This document shows, piece after piece, positions 1 through 8,560 of a DNA stretch of 64,000 bases. The notes below the pieces were generated by a model. It ran no database searches. It had not been told where the DNA came from and saw only the letters and a program-made list of their open reading frames with translations. How positions within the stretch are numbered: the first letter of the stretch is position 1; each line of letters opens with the position of its first letter. The stretch spans positions 1,860,001 through 1,924,000 of the forward strand of contig NZ_CP028158.1 of the NCBI RefSeq assembly GCF_003030345.1, read 5' to 3'. Source of the DNA: Plantactinospora sp. BC1 (GTDB lineage Bacteria; Actinomycetota; Actinomycetes; Mycobacteriales; Micromonosporaceae). The position numbers were made by a program, and so were the translations under genes.

Positions 1-1
1 G

Positions 2-124
2 GCGGTCCGGGGCTGGGCGGTGGACTGGTCCGACCTGTCCGACGGGCATCCGCCGGCCGGGACCGACCCGACGCCCTGGCTCGACCGGCTGGCCGTGGCG
101 CTCACGCCGGACCTGCCGCCGTAG
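2..124 (+). CDS. C-terminal fragment of a protein cut by the window edge
   Basis: An open frame runs from the first bases of the window to a TAG stop at 122-124, giving about 40 residues that begin AVRGWAVDWSDLSDG and end LTPDLPP. The composition (Trp, Asp, Pro, Leu) looks like a genuine protein end and the codon use matches neighbouring genes. The start lies outside the window, so family and function cannot be assigned. It converges on nhaA. Confidence 0.5.
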   Translation, partial: AVRGWAVDWSDLSDGHPPAGTDPTPWLDRLAVALTPDLPP

Positions 125-182
125 TCGGCGCTGCGGACGCTCCGCCTCGACGACCACGAGTGTGTCCTCGGGCGGCTCTTGC

Positions 183-202
183 GGCGTCGAACGTCGGACG
201 CC
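183..202. terminator. Weak hairpin between convergent genes
   Basis: GGCGTC at 183-188 pairs with GACGCC at 197-202 around an 8-base loop. It sits between the partial gene ending at 124 and the end of nhaA, where a bidirectional terminator would be expected. The stem is only six base pairs, so this is a tentative call. Confidence 0.3.
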
Positions 203-227
203 CCGGCCAGGTGGGCGGGTGTCGGGA

Positions 228-1541
228 TCATCCCCGGGCGCTCTGGTCCCGCTCCTGGTAGACGTCCGGCACCCCGTCGGCGTCGGCGTCGTGCTCCTCC
301 ACCGTGCGGATGCGCTGGTAGTGCCGGTTGCGGGCCCGGAGTACGACCGCGGCCAGCAGCGCCGAGAGGAGTGAGCCGACGAGTACGCCGATCTTGGTGT
401 GGTCGTCGCGTTCGCTGCCGGCGCCGAACGCCAGCTCGCCGATCAGCAACGACACGGTGAAGCCGATCCCGGCCAGCAGCGCCAGCCCGAACACGTCCCA
501 CCAGCTGAGCCCCTCGGCGAGCCTGGCCCGGGTGAACCGCTGCACCAGCCAGGTCGCGCCGAAGACCCCGACGGCCTTGCCCACGACCAGCCCGACCACC
601 ACCCCGACGGCGACCGAGTCGGTGAGGGACGCACCCAGGCCGCCCGCGCCGACCACCGAGACCCCGGCGGCGAAGAACGCGAAGACCGGCACCGCGATCC
701 CGGCGGAGAGTGGCCGGAACCGGTGCTCGAAGTGCTCGGCCAGCCCCGGTCCGGGCCCGGGCTTGCGCCGCAATACCGGTACGGTGAAGGCGAGCGCCAC
801 CCCGGCGACCGTGGCGTGCACCCCGGAGGCGTGCACCAGCGCCCAGGTCACCGCCGCCAGCGGGAGCAGCAGCCACCAGGATCGCACCCGCCGCTGGACC
901 AGCAGGCCGAACAGCGCCAGTGGGACCAGCGCCAGCAGCAGCCAGCCGAGGTGCAGCGCGCTGGTGTAGAAGAACGCGATGATCATGATCGCCAGCAGGT
1001 CGTCGACGACCGCGAGGGTCAGCAGGAACGTCCGCATCGCCGAAGGCAGATGTGTGTTGATCACGCTGAGTACGGCGAGCGCGAACGCGATGTCGGTGGC
1101 GGTCGGGATCGCCCAACCGGCCAGCGCCCCGTCCCCGGTCCGCAGGTTGAACGCCACGTAGATCAGGGCCGGCACCGCCATGCCGCCGACGGCCGCCGCG
1201 ACCGGCAGCACCGCCCGGCGGGGTTCCCGAAGGTCCCCCGCGACGAACTCGCGTTTGAGTTCCAGCCCGGCGACGAAGAAGAAGATCGCCAGCAGGCCGT
1301 CGGCCGCCCAGGTCGCCAGGGAGAGGTCCAGGTGCAGGGCGGCGGGGCCGATCGTGAGGTCACCGAGCGACCGGTACGCCCCGGACCACGGCGAGTTCGC
1401 CCAGGCCAGCGCGAGTACGGCGGCGACCAGCAGCAACACGCCGCCGACGGTCTCGGCACGCAGGATGTCACCGATGCGGCGAACCTCGGGCCAACTGCCC
1501 CGGTCGAAGAGGTTCGGCATACGGCTGCCGGGGGTGGCCAT
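228..1541 (-). CDS. nhaA: Na+/H+ antiporter NhaA
   Basis: Predicted 437-residue inner-membrane Na+/H+ antiporter, which in the NhaA family exports Na+ in exchange for protons to control pH and salt. The sequence is full of hydrophobic helices, and the segment [18 protein letters not shown] carries the paired aspartates that bind the cation in this family. Other NhaA-like stretches are [13 protein letters not shown] and [14 protein letters not shown]. Length is in the family's normal range, with a charged hydrophilic C-terminal tail of about 40 residues. I prefer the ATG at 1541 over the GTG at 1544 because GGAGG (1551-1555) is then seven bases upstream. It appears monocistronic and is divergent from the FkbM-type gene. 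Confidence 0.95.
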   Translation of the reverse strand: MATPGSRMPNLFDRGSWPEVRRIGDILRAETVGGVLLLVAAVLALAWANSPWSGAYRSLGDLTIGPAALHLDLSLATWAADGLLAIFFFVAGLELKREFVAGDLREPRRAVLPVAAAVGGMAVPALIYVAFNLRTGDGALAGWAIPTATDIAFALAVLSVINTHLPSAMRTFLLTLAVVDDLLAIMIIAFFYTSALHLGWLLLALVPLALFGLLVQRRVRSWWLLLPLAAVTWALVHASGVHATVAGVALAFTVPVLRRKPGPGPGLAEHFEHRFRPLSAGIAVPVFAFFAAGVSVVGAGGLGASLTDSVAVGVVVGLVVGKAVGVFGATWLVQRFTRARLAEGLSWWDVFGLALLAGIGFTVSLLIGELAFGAGSERDDHTKIGVLVGSLLSALLAAVVLRARNRHYQRIRTVEEHDADADGVPDVYQERDQSARG

Positions 1542-1720
1542 CACAGTGCCTCCGGTGGGTCGACGAATGAACCGCCGACCAGACTTCCCGGCACACCGGG
1601 TCCCACCCTACCGAACCCGCGATCACCGCCCCAGCCGAGTACGGATTCCACCTTCGTGGAGCGCCCGTACCGGGGCTGACCGGCAACTCCGAACGGAAGC
1701 GGGACGACAATTGCCGCTGC

Positions 1721-1733
1721 TAGGTTGAAAACA
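1721..1733 (+). promoter_or_regulatory. Leaderless-type -10 box for the FkbM-like gene
   Basis: TAGGTT at 1721-1726 is followed by six bases and then the ATG at 1733. This places the likely transcription start on the start codon, as in leaderless actinobacterial mRNAs. No Shine-Dalgarno sequence precedes the ATG, and there is no clear -35. Confidence 0.5.
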
Positions 1734-2572
1734 TGTTCATCCGGGCCAGAGGTATCGCCCGGTCCCTGCTGCTCTACCACTGCCGGCCGGCCACCCAGCG
1801 CCGGGCCGCGCGACTCTACGGGCAGTTCCTGCGCCCGGGAGATGTCGGCTTCGACATCGGCGCGCACGTCGGCGGCCGGGTGCGGATCTGGCGGCGGCTG
1901 GGCGCCCGGGTCGTCGCCGTCGAACCGCAGCCGGACTGCCTGCGCGTGCTGCGCTGGGCGTTCCGCCGGGACCACGGCGTCACCATCGTCCCGGCGGCGC
2001 TCGGCGCTCGATCCGGTCGGGCGACGATGGCACTCTCCACGGCCACCCCGACGGTGTCGACGATGTCGGCCGACTGGATCCGCTCGGTGACCACGGACCG
2101 CAGCTTCGCACGGGTGAGGTGGGACCGCGCGGTGCAGGTGGAGGTGGCGACCCTCGACGAACTCATCGAGGCGCACGGCGTACCGGCGTTCTGCAAGATC
2201 GACGTGGAGGGTTTCGAGGCGAACGTCCTCGCCGGACTCAGCCGACCGCTGGCCGCGCTGTCGTTCGAGTACCTTCCGTCGGCGCACGACGCCGCGATCG
2301 CCGCACTGGACATCGTGGACGACCTGGCTGCGCCCGTCGGCGGATACCGCTACAACTACTCGCCGGTCGAGACGATGCGGTTCGCCAGCGAGCGCTGGCT
2401 GGACGCCGCCGGCCTGGTGAGCCTGCTCGAACGCTTCCGCCCGCTGGGCCGGTCCGGCGACGTCTACGCCCGGCTGGCGTCGGCCGGGAGCGGCCCGGAC
2501 CACTCCCGCGCACCGGGTCGGGCGGAGGATCGGCCGGCCAGCGGGGCCGAGGGCGCCACCGGCGGCGGGTAG
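1733..2572 (+). CDS. FkbM family methyltransferase
   Basis: 279-residue SAM-dependent methyltransferase of the FkbM type. The SAM-binding motif is visible as FDIGAHVGGRVRIW at roughly residues 39-52, followed by the acidic ribose-binding region VVAVEPQPDCLRVL. The later CKIDVEGFEANVLAGL (about residues 155-170) is the hallmark KIDVEG motif of FkbM proteins. Family members O-methylate sugars or polyketides, but the acceptor cannot be read from the sequence. There is no biosynthetic cluster around it. The next gene starts 11 bases downstream, so the two may be co-transcribed. The last 30 residues are low-complexity and poorly conserved in appearance. Confidence 0.85.
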   Translation: MFIRARGIARSLLLYHCRPATQRRAARLYGQFLRPGDVGFDIGAHVGGRVRIWRRLGARVVAVEPQPDCLRVLRWAFRRDHGVTIVPAALGARSGRATMALSTATPTVSTMSADWIRSVTTDRSFARVRWDRAVQVEVATLDELIEAHGVPAFCKIDVEGFEANVLAGLSRPLAALSFEYLPSAHDAAIAALDIVDDLAAPVGGYRYNYSPVETMRFASERWLDAAGLVSLLERFRPLGRSGDVYARLASAGSGPDHSRAPGRAEDRPASGAEGATGGG

Positions 2573-2583
2573 GCTGCCGGATC

Positions 2584-3216
2584 GTGCACGCCTCGGACCG
2601 GGACCACCGCCACGCCGCGACGGATCCGCTCCGGAGCGCCGAACCCGACCGGTTCGTCCACCCCGACCTGCCACCGGTACTGCGCCGGCTGACCGGGCCG
2701 GAGGCGCTGGCGCTGCACGACCGGCTGGTCGAGACGTACGCGGCGGTGTTCTGCGCGCCGCCGTGGAACGACTCCCCCGAGCGGGTCGCCCGGTTCGGCG
2801 AGTTGCTGGCCGACTGGGCCGGGCAGCCGGGCTTCGTCGCCGTCCTGGCCGAGGGCGCCGGGCTCGCCGGACCCGATGCCGAGGACGGGACCGTTCCGGC
2901 CTTCGCGCTCGGGTTGACCACTCCGACCCCGTTCCCCGCCGACCGCGCCTACGGGCTGGTACGCCGGCTCCTCGGACCGGCCACCGAGACGCTCTCCGGC
3001 TGGCTGGAGGTCGCCGAGCTGGCCGTACGCCCGGCGGCCCGGCGGGCCGGACTCGGCCGGCGCCTGCTGGCGGCGCTGACGGACGACCGGCCGGCGTGGC
3101 TGCTGACCGTTCCCCAGGTCGCCGGCACCACCGCCTTCTACGACGCGGCGGGCTGGGTCCGGCACGGCACCGGTTACGGCATCACCGTCTACACCAACCG
3201 GCCGCTACCGCACTGA
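2584..3216 (+). CDS. GNAT-family N-acetyltransferase
   Basis: 210-residue protein starting at GTG 2584, just after the FkbM stop. Longer in-frame starts upstream would lie inside the FkbM gene. The acetyl-CoA binding signature is VRPAARRAGLGRRLLAAL (R-x-x-G-x-G type), preceded by the strand LEVAELAV and followed by AFYDAAGWVRHG, the usual GNAT C-terminal element. Substrate unknown. A TAGGCT box overlaps the upstream stop codon eight bases before the GTG and could be its own -10. An imperfect 16-bp hairpin lies just downstream. Confidence 0.75.
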   Translation: MHASDRDHRHAATDPLRSAEPDRFVHPDLPPVLRRLTGPEALALHDRLVETYAAVFCAPPWNDSPERVARFGELLADWAGQPGFVAVLAEGAGLAGPDAEDGTVPAFALGLTTPTPFPADRAYGLVRRLLGPATETLSGWLEVAELAVRPAARRAGLGRRLLAALTDDRPAWLLTVPQVAGTTAFYDAAGWVRHGTGYGITVYTNRPLPH

Positions 3217-3222
3217 GGCGCG

Positions 3223-3269
3223 GCCGGCGGCGCTGCGGACGAGCCGGGCCGATCCGCACCGCTGCCGGC
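3223..3269 (+). terminator. Hairpin terminator after the acetyltransferase
   Basis: 3223-3238 and 3254-3269 are inverted repeats matching at 14 of 16 positions around a 15-base loop, starting seven bases after the stop codon. No U tract follows, as is common in GC-rich actinobacteria. Confidence 0.5.
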
Positions 3270-3333
3270 CCGAACGCCCCGCCACCGGAACACCACGTCA
3301 CTGGGATGCCGGGCCGCATCGTGTCCAGAAAAC

Positions 3334-3372
3334 TTGACATGATGTCTACGGCTCTTTACTCTTCGACATGTC
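3334..3372 (+). promoter_or_regulatory. Sigma-70-type promoter with two flanking dyads
   Basis: TTGACA at 3334-3339 is spaced 17 bases from TACTCT at 3357-3362, a near-ideal housekeeping promoter. GACATGATGTC (3336-3346) is an inverted repeat overlapping the -35. GACATGTC (3365-3372) is a perfect palindrome at the expected start site. Both contain GACAT/ATGTC half-sites. A repressor bound here would block the operon, and the XRE protein encoded second in the operon is the obvious candidate (inference). Confidence 0.65.
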
Positions 3373-3403
3373 AATAATTCTTTACCTCTCGAAGGCGGCA
3401 ACC

Positions 3404-3823
3404 ATGTCGTACGAGGAAAAGGGCACCTGGGTGGCCCTGATGGTCGGCGTCACCGTCTACCTCGGCTATCTCGCGGTCGTCCTGGGCCGGCTGGCCGGCA
3501 CGCCGGTGGCCGCGGTGACATACGTGCCGACCCTGCTGCTGGCGATCGGCGTCTCGATCGTCGCGTCGATCGTGGCCCGCATCGCGGTCGAGATCGCCCG
3601 CCCCAGCGACAGCCACTCCGGCGACGTCCGGGACAGGGAGATCCACTGGCTCGGTGACCGCGTCGGGCAGCGGCTGCTGATGACCGCCGCGCTCGCGGCA
3701 CTCGGCCTCGCGCTCTTCGAGGCCGAGCACTTCTGGATCGCGAACGTGCTCTACCTCGGCTTCGTCGCCTCCGCGGTGGTCGGGTCGGTGGTCAAGCTCC
3801 GCGCCTACCGCAGGGGTATCTAG
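3404..3823 (+). CDS. Small four-helix membrane protein
   Basis: 139-residue integral membrane protein of unknown function. Hydrophobic segments sit at about residues 9-30, 36-60, 88-106 and 110-128, and a hydrophilic stretch (RPSDSHSGDVRDREIHWLGDR) separates the two pairs. The start at ATG 3404 has a good GAAGG ribosome site. An upstream in-frame ATG at 3368 would lie on the predicted transcription start and is unlikely. The stop is followed two bases later by the XRE regulator, an arrangement common for small membrane protein/HTH pairs. It may act as a partner or sensor for that regulator (inference). Confidence 0.75.
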   Translation: MSYEEKGTWVALMVGVTVYLGYLAVVLGRLAGTPVAAVTYVPTLLLAIGVSIVASIVARIAVEIARPSDSHSGDVRDREIHWLGDRVGQRLLMTAALAALGLALFEAEHFWIANVLYLGFVASAVVGSVVKLRAYRRGI

Positions 3824-3825
3824 CC

Positions 3826-4059
3826 GTGGTCAAACCCACCAGGGTCACCAACTCGATCCGTGCCCTGCGCTTCGCCGCCGGCGAGATGACGCAGGCCCAG
3901 CTCGCCGAGCGGATCGGCGTGACCCGCCAGACGATCATCGCGATCGAGCAGGGCAGATACTCGCCGTCGCTGGAGATGGCGTTCCAGATCGCCCGGGTCT
4001 TCGCGGTGCCGCTCGACGAGGTGTTCCAGTACCCCGACCCCGGAGGAGAGCAGCCATGA
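3826..4059 (+). CDS. XRE-family HTH regulator
   Basis: 77-residue single-domain helix-turn-helix protein starting at GTG 3826. The HTH_3 fold is clear: MTQAQLAERIGVTRQTIIAI followed by EQGRYSPSLEMAFQIARVFAVPLDEVF. It lacks any second domain, so signal input must come from dimer changes or from the membrane protein encoded upstream. Its stop overlaps the next ATG (ATGA at 4056-4059), giving translational coupling to the oxidoreductase. It probably represses its own operon through the GACAT dyads around 3336-3372 (inference). Confidence 0.85.
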   Translation: MVKPTRVTNSIRALRFAAGEMTQAQLAERIGVTRQTIIAIEQGRYSPSLEMAFQIARVFAVPLDEVFQYPDPGGEQP

Positions 4060-5030
4060 GAGCAGCCGTGTACCGGACGTACGGCCCGCCGGACGTGGTC
4101 CGGGTCGAGGAGGTCCCGACCCCCGTTCCCGGCGACCAGGACGTCGTCGTCCGGGTCCACGCCGCGACGGTCGGGGTGACCGACGGTACCGCCCGGCGCG
4201 GCTCGCCGGGCTACTCCCGACTCTTCTTCGGGCTCCGCCGTCCGAGGTGGACGGTGCTCGGATCCGACTTCGCCGGTGTGGTCTCGGCGGTCGGGGCCGG
4301 CGTGACGCGGCTGCGGGTCGGCGACGAGGTCGTCGGCGTCACCGGGCCGGACTTCGGCGCGCACGCCGAGTACGTCCGCGTCCGCCAGGACGGCGCCATC
4401 GCACCCAAGCCGGCCAACCTCGACTTCGCCGAGGCGGTCGCGCTGATCGACGGGACCGCGCTGGCGTTCCTGCGCGACCGGGCCCGGCTTCGCCCCGGCC
4501 AGACGCTCCTGGTCAACGGGGCCTCCGGGAGCGTCGGGAGCACCGCCGTGCAACTCGGCAGACACCTCGGCGCCCGGGTCACCGGGGTGTGCAGCACACC
4601 CCACCTCGACCTGGTACGCGAACTCGGCGCCGACACCGTGCTCGACTACACCAGGGAGGACTTCACCCGCACCGGCCAGAGCTACGACGTCGTCTTCGAC
4701 GTGGCCGGCACCAGTACGTTCGGCCGCTGCCGCCGAATACTCAACCCGGCCGGACGCTACCTCAGCCCGGTACCGTCGCCGAGCCTGCTGCTCCTGACCC
4801 CGTGGACGGCCGCGTTCGGCCGGCGGAAGGCGGTCGTCTCGTTCACCGGGCTGCGGAAGGCGGCGGAGAAGACCCGCGACCTGCTGCTGGTGCGGGAGCT
4901 GGCCGAGGCCGGCGCGCTCCGGCCGGTCATCGCGGAGCGCTACCCGTTGGCGCGGATCGGGCAGGCGCACCGCCACCTGGACCGCGGCAAGTACGGCAAC
5001 ATCGTCGTCACCATGGACCCGGCCGGCTGA
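4056..5030 (+). CDS. NAD(P)-dependent quinone oxidoreductase / MDR family alcohol dehydrogenase
   Basis: 324-residue medium-chain dehydrogenase/reductase. The N-terminal GroES-like domain has VPGDQDVVVRVHAATVGVTDG and VLGSDFAGVVSAVGAGVTRLRVGDEVVG. The Rossmann fold carries TLLVNGASGSVGSTAVQL (GxxGxxG), so an NADPH-linked reduction of a quinone or enone is expected. The zinc-site residues of true alcohol dehydrogenases are not evident, which favours the zinc-free QOR branch. It is the last gene of the membrane protein/XRE operon. Together with that regulator it may respond to electrophile or redox stress (inference). Confidence 0.85.
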   Translation: MRAAVYRTYGPPDVVRVEEVPTPVPGDQDVVVRVHAATVGVTDGTARRGSPGYSRLFFGLRRPRWTVLGSDFAGVVSAVGAGVTRLRVGDEVVGVTGPDFGAHAEYVRVRQDGAIAPKPANLDFAEAVALIDGTALAFLRDRARLRPGQTLLVNGASGSVGSTAVQLGRHLGARVTGVCSTPHLDLVRELGADTVLDYTREDFTRTGQSYDVVFDVAGTSTFGRCRRILNPAGRYLSPVPSPSLLLLTPWTAAFGRRKAVVSFTGLRKAAEKTRDLLLVRELAEAGALRPVIAERYPLARIGQAHRHLDRGKYGNIVVTMDPAG

Positions 5031-5143
5031 GAGCCACGGCGTCGGATCAGCACCATGGACAGTGGCCCCCCGGATCGCGGTACGCTCGCTGCGGCGGAGG
5101 AAGTTCGTCTGCTTGAGCATCCTTTGCGATGGGAGAGGACACG

Positions 5144-6322
5144 ATGACCGCTTCTCCGGTACTTCCCCTGAAGCGCAGCTGCCCGTACGCGCCACCGGCC
5201 GAACACCTGCGGCTGCAACAGCAGGAGCCGGTGGCCCGGGTGACCCTGCCGGACGGCTCGACGGCGTGGGCGCTGAGCCGGCTCGAAGACATCCGCACCA
5301 TGCTCACCGATCCACGGTTCAGCTCCGACCGGCAGCGCGACGGATATCCGTTGCAGCCCCCCGGCCGGCCGCGCGCCGCCGACGAACGACCGGTGCTGAT
5401 CGGGCTCGACCCGCCGGAGCACGGTGAAGCCCGTCGCGCCGTCGTCGGCGAGTTCACCATCAAGCGGATGAACGCGATGCGCCCGCGCATCCAGGAGATC
5501 GTCGACGACTGCCTCGACGCCGTCCTCGCCGGGCCACGCCCGACCGACCTCGTGCCGACGCTGGCGCTGCCGGTGCCGTCGCTGGTCATCTGCGAACTGC
5601 TCGGCGTGCCCTACACCGACCACGACTTCTTCCAGAGCCGCTCGGCGAACCTGCTGCACCGGTCGACCCCGGCGCAGGAACGCTTCGCCGCGGCCCAGGA
5701 GATCCGCGAGTACATGGCCACGCTGATCGCGGAGAAGGCGAAGACACCCGGTGACGACCTGCTCAGCCGGCAGCTCGGCAAGGGAGCCGATCACAGGGAT
5801 CTGGCGGGCCTCGGCTTCCTGCTGCTGCTCGCCGGGCACGAGACCACCGGAAACATGATCTCCCTCGGCACGATGACCCTGCTGGAGCGGCCGGAGGCGC
5901 TGGCCGCGCTGAAGCGGGACCCGGCCGTCACACCGCAGATCGTCGAGGAACTGCTCCGGTACTTCACGATCGCCGAATACGTCACCTCACGGATCGCCGT
6001 CGAGGACGTCGAGATCGGCGGGGTACTGATCCGGGCCGGCGAGGGCGTCATCACGCTCGCCAACGCGGCGAACCGGGACCCGGCCGCGTTCACCGACGGC
6101 GACACCTTCGACATCGACCGCGGCGCGCGCCACCACATCGCGTTCGGCTTCGGCGCCCACCAGTGCCTGGGGCAGAACCTCGCCAGGGTCGAACTCCAGA
6201 TCGTCTTCGACACCCTCTTCGCCCGCATCCCCGACCTCAGGCTGGCGGTGCCGGCCGACGAGCTCTCCTTCAAGGACGACTCCACCGTCTACGGCCTGCA
6301 CTCGCTCCCGGTCACCTGGTAG
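5144..6322 (+). CDS. Cytochrome P450
   Basis: 392-residue soluble bacterial P450. The I-helix oxygen-binding motif is LAGHETT near residue 229, the K-helix ExxR-type region is IVEELLRYF followed later by RDP, and the heme-ligand loop is FGFGAHQCLGQNLAR with the axial cysteine near residue 341. The ATG at 5144 follows GGGAGAGGA at good spacing; an upstream ATG at 5129 lies in front of that site and is less likely. It is directly followed by a ferredoxin gene nine bases downstream, which would supply electrons. The substrate is unknown. The general look is that of CYP105/107-like actinobacterial hydroxylases, but I cannot assign the family. Confidence 0.95.
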   Translation: MTASPVLPLKRSCPYAPPAEHLRLQQQEPVARVTLPDGSTAWALSRLEDIRTMLTDPRFSSDRQRDGYPLQPPGRPRAADERPVLIGLDPPEHGEARRAVVGEFTIKRMNAMRPRIQEIVDDCLDAVLAGPRPTDLVPTLALPVPSLVICELLGVPYTDHDFFQSRSANLLHRSTPAQERFAAAQEIREYMATLIAEKAKTPGDDLLSRQLGKGADHRDLAGLGFLLLLAGHETTGNMISLGTMTLLERPEALAALKRDPAVTPQIVEELLRYFTIAEYVTSRIAVEDVEIGGVLIRAGEGVITLANAANRDPAAFTDGDTFDIDRGARHHIAFGFGAHQCLGQNLARVELQIVFDTLFARIPDLRLAVPADELSFKDDSTVYGLHSLPVTW

Positions 6323-6330
6323 GAGACGCG

Positions 6331-6543
6331 ATGCGGATAACGGCCGACCTGGAGCGTTGTGTCGGCGCCGGCCAGTGCGTACTCACCGAACCGGCCGTCT
6401 TCGACCAGAACGACGACGACGGCACGGTGATCGTCCGGCGCGCCACGGCCGACGACGACGAGACGATCCGCCGGGTACGCGAAGCCGTCCACCTCTGCCC
6501 CAGTCAGGCCCTGACCCTCACCGAGCCCGGACCGCCGCGCTGA
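6331..6543 (+). CDS. 3Fe-4S ferredoxin, P450 partner
   Basis: 70-residue ferredoxin. Cys10, Cys16 and Cys56 (CVGAGQC and HLCPSQA) match the three-cysteine pattern of [3Fe-4S] ferredoxins that feed actinobacterial P450s. A glycine-alanine pair replaces the middle cysteine of a 4Fe-4S cluster. GGAG precedes the ATG at 6331. It follows the P450 by nine bases and is surely co-transcribed. No ferredoxin reductase is nearby, so a reductase from elsewhere in the genome must serve it. Confidence 0.93.
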   Translation: MRITADLERCVGAGQCVLTEPAVFDQNDDDGTVIVRRATADDDETIRRVREAVHLCPSQALTLTEPGPPR

Positions 6544-6568
6544 GCCCCTCCGCCGGGCCGGGGTCGCG

Positions 6569-7033
6569 CTACTCGTGCCGGCTGACGCCCTCGGAGTGCA
6601 TGCCGGTCTCCTCCTGCAACGGGTTGTTGCGGAGGTCGTCGAGCGCGGTGTCGTCGGGGAAGAACCGGCGACCCGGCCCGGGGTCGGCCGGGGCGCCGCC
6701 CGGTCCCGCTTCCGGGGTACGGGTCGGCTCGACCGAACCGAACCCGTGCTTGCCCGCCCCCTGCGGCCACGGTTGGGGCGGCTGCGCGTCGGCCCGCCGT
6801 TCGGCACGCCGTGCCGGTGGCAGGCCGGCCTCCTCGCTCCCCTCGTCCAGCGGCGAGTCCTCGGCCGCGCCCCACGGCGCGTCCCGGTCCTCCGTACCGC
6901 CGGTGGTGCCCCACGGTTCGACCGACTGCGGACCGCGGTCCTGCCCGTCCGGGGCCGCCTGACCGCCGTCGGGGTCAGCCGGCCGGAGCTGGCCGCCCGG
7001 ATCCTGGTCCGCCGGTCGCCTCTTCGCGCCCAT
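6569..7033 (-). CDS. Hydrophilic low-complexity hypothetical protein
   Basis: 154-residue protein starting at ATG 7033 (MGAKRRPADQ), with a G-rich Shine-Dalgarno sequence just upstream. The first 110 residues are rich in Pro, Gly, Ala, Asp and Glu and are probably disordered. The C-terminus FFPDDTALDDLRNNPLQEET is more protein-like and may be the functional end. There are no membrane segments or signal peptide. It converges on the P450-ferredoxin operon. I do not recognise the family. Confidence 0.55.
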   Translation of the reverse strand: MGAKRRPADQDPGGQLRPADPDGGQAAPDGQDRGPQSVEPWGTTGGTEDRDAPWGAAEDSPLDEGSEEAGLPPARRAERRADAQPPQPWPQGAGKHGFGSVEPTRTPEAGPGGAPADPGPGRRFFPDDTALDDLRNNPLQEETGMHSEGVSRHE

Positions 7034-7240
7034 CCCCCACCACCCTCGCTGCCGCGTCGTCCCGCCCGGTCGTCCGGTGCGTGTGCGGTTCCCGGCCGAC
7101 GGCGAGACATGCGGCCGGACCGGAATGGATCTCCGAGGAACGTCCGCGAGCGCCGGAGGGTACGGGGTTGGAGCAGTCTGCCCGGGGTATAGCCGGGTAC
7201 CGGATGGCGGCATCCGGCCGCACGCGGCCCCGCGCCGCCG

Positions 7241-8560
7241 TCAGGCGCGCATGACGGTCGCGATCGGGATGCGGGCGGCCCGGATGGCCGGGATGAGACC
7301 GCCGAGCAGTCCGGCCAGCAGGCCGGCGATGACTCCGGCGACTCCCGCACGCCACGGGAACACCGTGTCCGCCAGGAACGGCGCCTGGTCGGCGAAGAGG
7401 GTGCCGGCGACGTTCAGGGCGAACGCGGACGCCCCGATGGCGGCGGCCGCGGTCAGCAGGCCGGTGAGCAGGGTCTCGGCGAGGACGATGCCGGCCAACA
7501 GCAGCCGCGAGGTGCCCACCGCCCGGCGCAGCGCGAACTCCTCGACCCGCTCCCCGACCGTCGCCAGCCCGACGTTGAGGATTCCCGCCACCCCGATCAA
7601 CAGGACCAGGCTCGCCATGCCGAGGAAGATCCAGCGGATCAGCGCCAGGTCCCGGGCGATCTGCTTGCGGGCCTCGATCGTCTCGAAGTGGATCTGGTCC
7701 GCCGGTATCCCGGCCGCGGCGAGCCGGAGCGCCAGCAGCCGCTCCAGTTCGCCCGCAGTCGGGGCCAACATCACCTGGAGGCCCGGACCCAGCTCGCTCG
7801 GGTCGGCCGCCGGAGCCATCCAGGTCGCCAGTTCGTCGGCCCGGGAGTAGGCGACCGGCTGCGGGCTGCCGTCGTCGACGACGCCGATGATCCGGGGCGT
7901 CGGGTTGGCCGTCGTCCCGTCGATGCGCATCTCGGCCGGCACCTGGTGCCGGTTGAAGCCCTTCGCCGCCTCCAGGTTGAGCACCAGCCGGGGTGCCAGG
8001 GAGGGCACCGAGGTGAAGTCCAGCCACTCCCCGGAAACCTCCCGGAAGGGCTTGAACTGGCGGATGTCGCCGGTCAACGTGGTCAGGGTCAACTCGATCG
8101 CCTGACCGGGCACCGGTGTGCCCGCGTCGCCGCCCGGCGAGGTCGGGCGGCAGCCGTACTGGTCGCAGTACATGGGACCACCCGGGCCGCCGTAGCCACC
8201 GGCCTGGTCGAACGGGGCTCCGCCGGGGTTGACCGGGGCGACTCCGGGCTCGCCGACGATCGCCTGCCGGGTGACGATCGCGACCGCGTCCGGCCGGTTC
8301 GCCAGCGTCTCGGAGCTGGCCCGGACGGTCTCCCGGCTGCCCGGAAGGTACGCCTGCCGGGTGCCGTCCTTGCCCACCTGTAGCGCGAGGTTGGCCAGTT
8401 GGGCCTCTTCGAGGGTCTCGGCGCCGGCCTGCACCACCACCACGGCCAGTACGCCGAGGAAGAGGCTGACCATCGACAGGAAGGTACGCAACTTGCGGGC
8501 CCGGATGCCCTGGACGCCGATGATCAGCGCGGAGCGGAACCGCCCGGAGAGCCGGATCAC
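7241..8560 (-). CDS. ABC transporter permease, MacB/FtsX type
   Basis: 439-residue permease. An N-terminal membrane helix (LRTFLSMVSLFLGVLAVVVVQAG) is followed by a large extracytoplasmic domain of about 240 residues. Three more helices with the FtsX pattern follow, including LIRWIFLGMASLVLLIGVAGILNVG and RRAVGTSRLLLAGIVLAETLLTG. It is the third gene of a tripartite set whose ATPase gene overlaps it by four bases. Such systems export peptides, lipids or antibiotics, or transmit force to the cell envelope. The substrate is not readable. Confidence 0.85.
   Translation of the reverse strand: MIRLSGRFRSALIIGVQGIRARKLRTFLSMVSLFLGVLAVVVVQAGAETLEEAQLANLALQVGKDGTRQAYLPGSRETVRASSETLANRPDAVAIVTRQAIVGEPGVAPVNPGGAPFDQAGGYGGPGGPMYCDQYGCRPTSPGGDAGTPVPGQAIELTLTTLTGDIRQFKPFREVSGEWLDFTSVPSLAPRLVLNLEAAKGFNRHQVPAEMRIDGTTANPTPRIIGVVDDGSPQPVAYSRADELATWMAPAADPSELGPGLQVMLAPTAGELERLLALRLAAAGIPADQIHFETIEARKQIARDLALIRWIFLGMASLVLLIGVAGILNVGLATVGERVEEFALRRAVGTSRLLLAGIVLAETLLTGLLTAAAAIGASAFALNVAGTLFADQAPFLADTVFPWRAGVAGVIAGLLAGLLGGLIPAIRAARIPIATVMRA

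Noticed and set aside
2119..2583. Earlier start for the acetyltransferase at 2119
   Set aside because: That part of the frame lies inside the FkbM gene and is Arg/Gly-rich. GTG 2584 follows the FkbM stop and begins the conserved protein.
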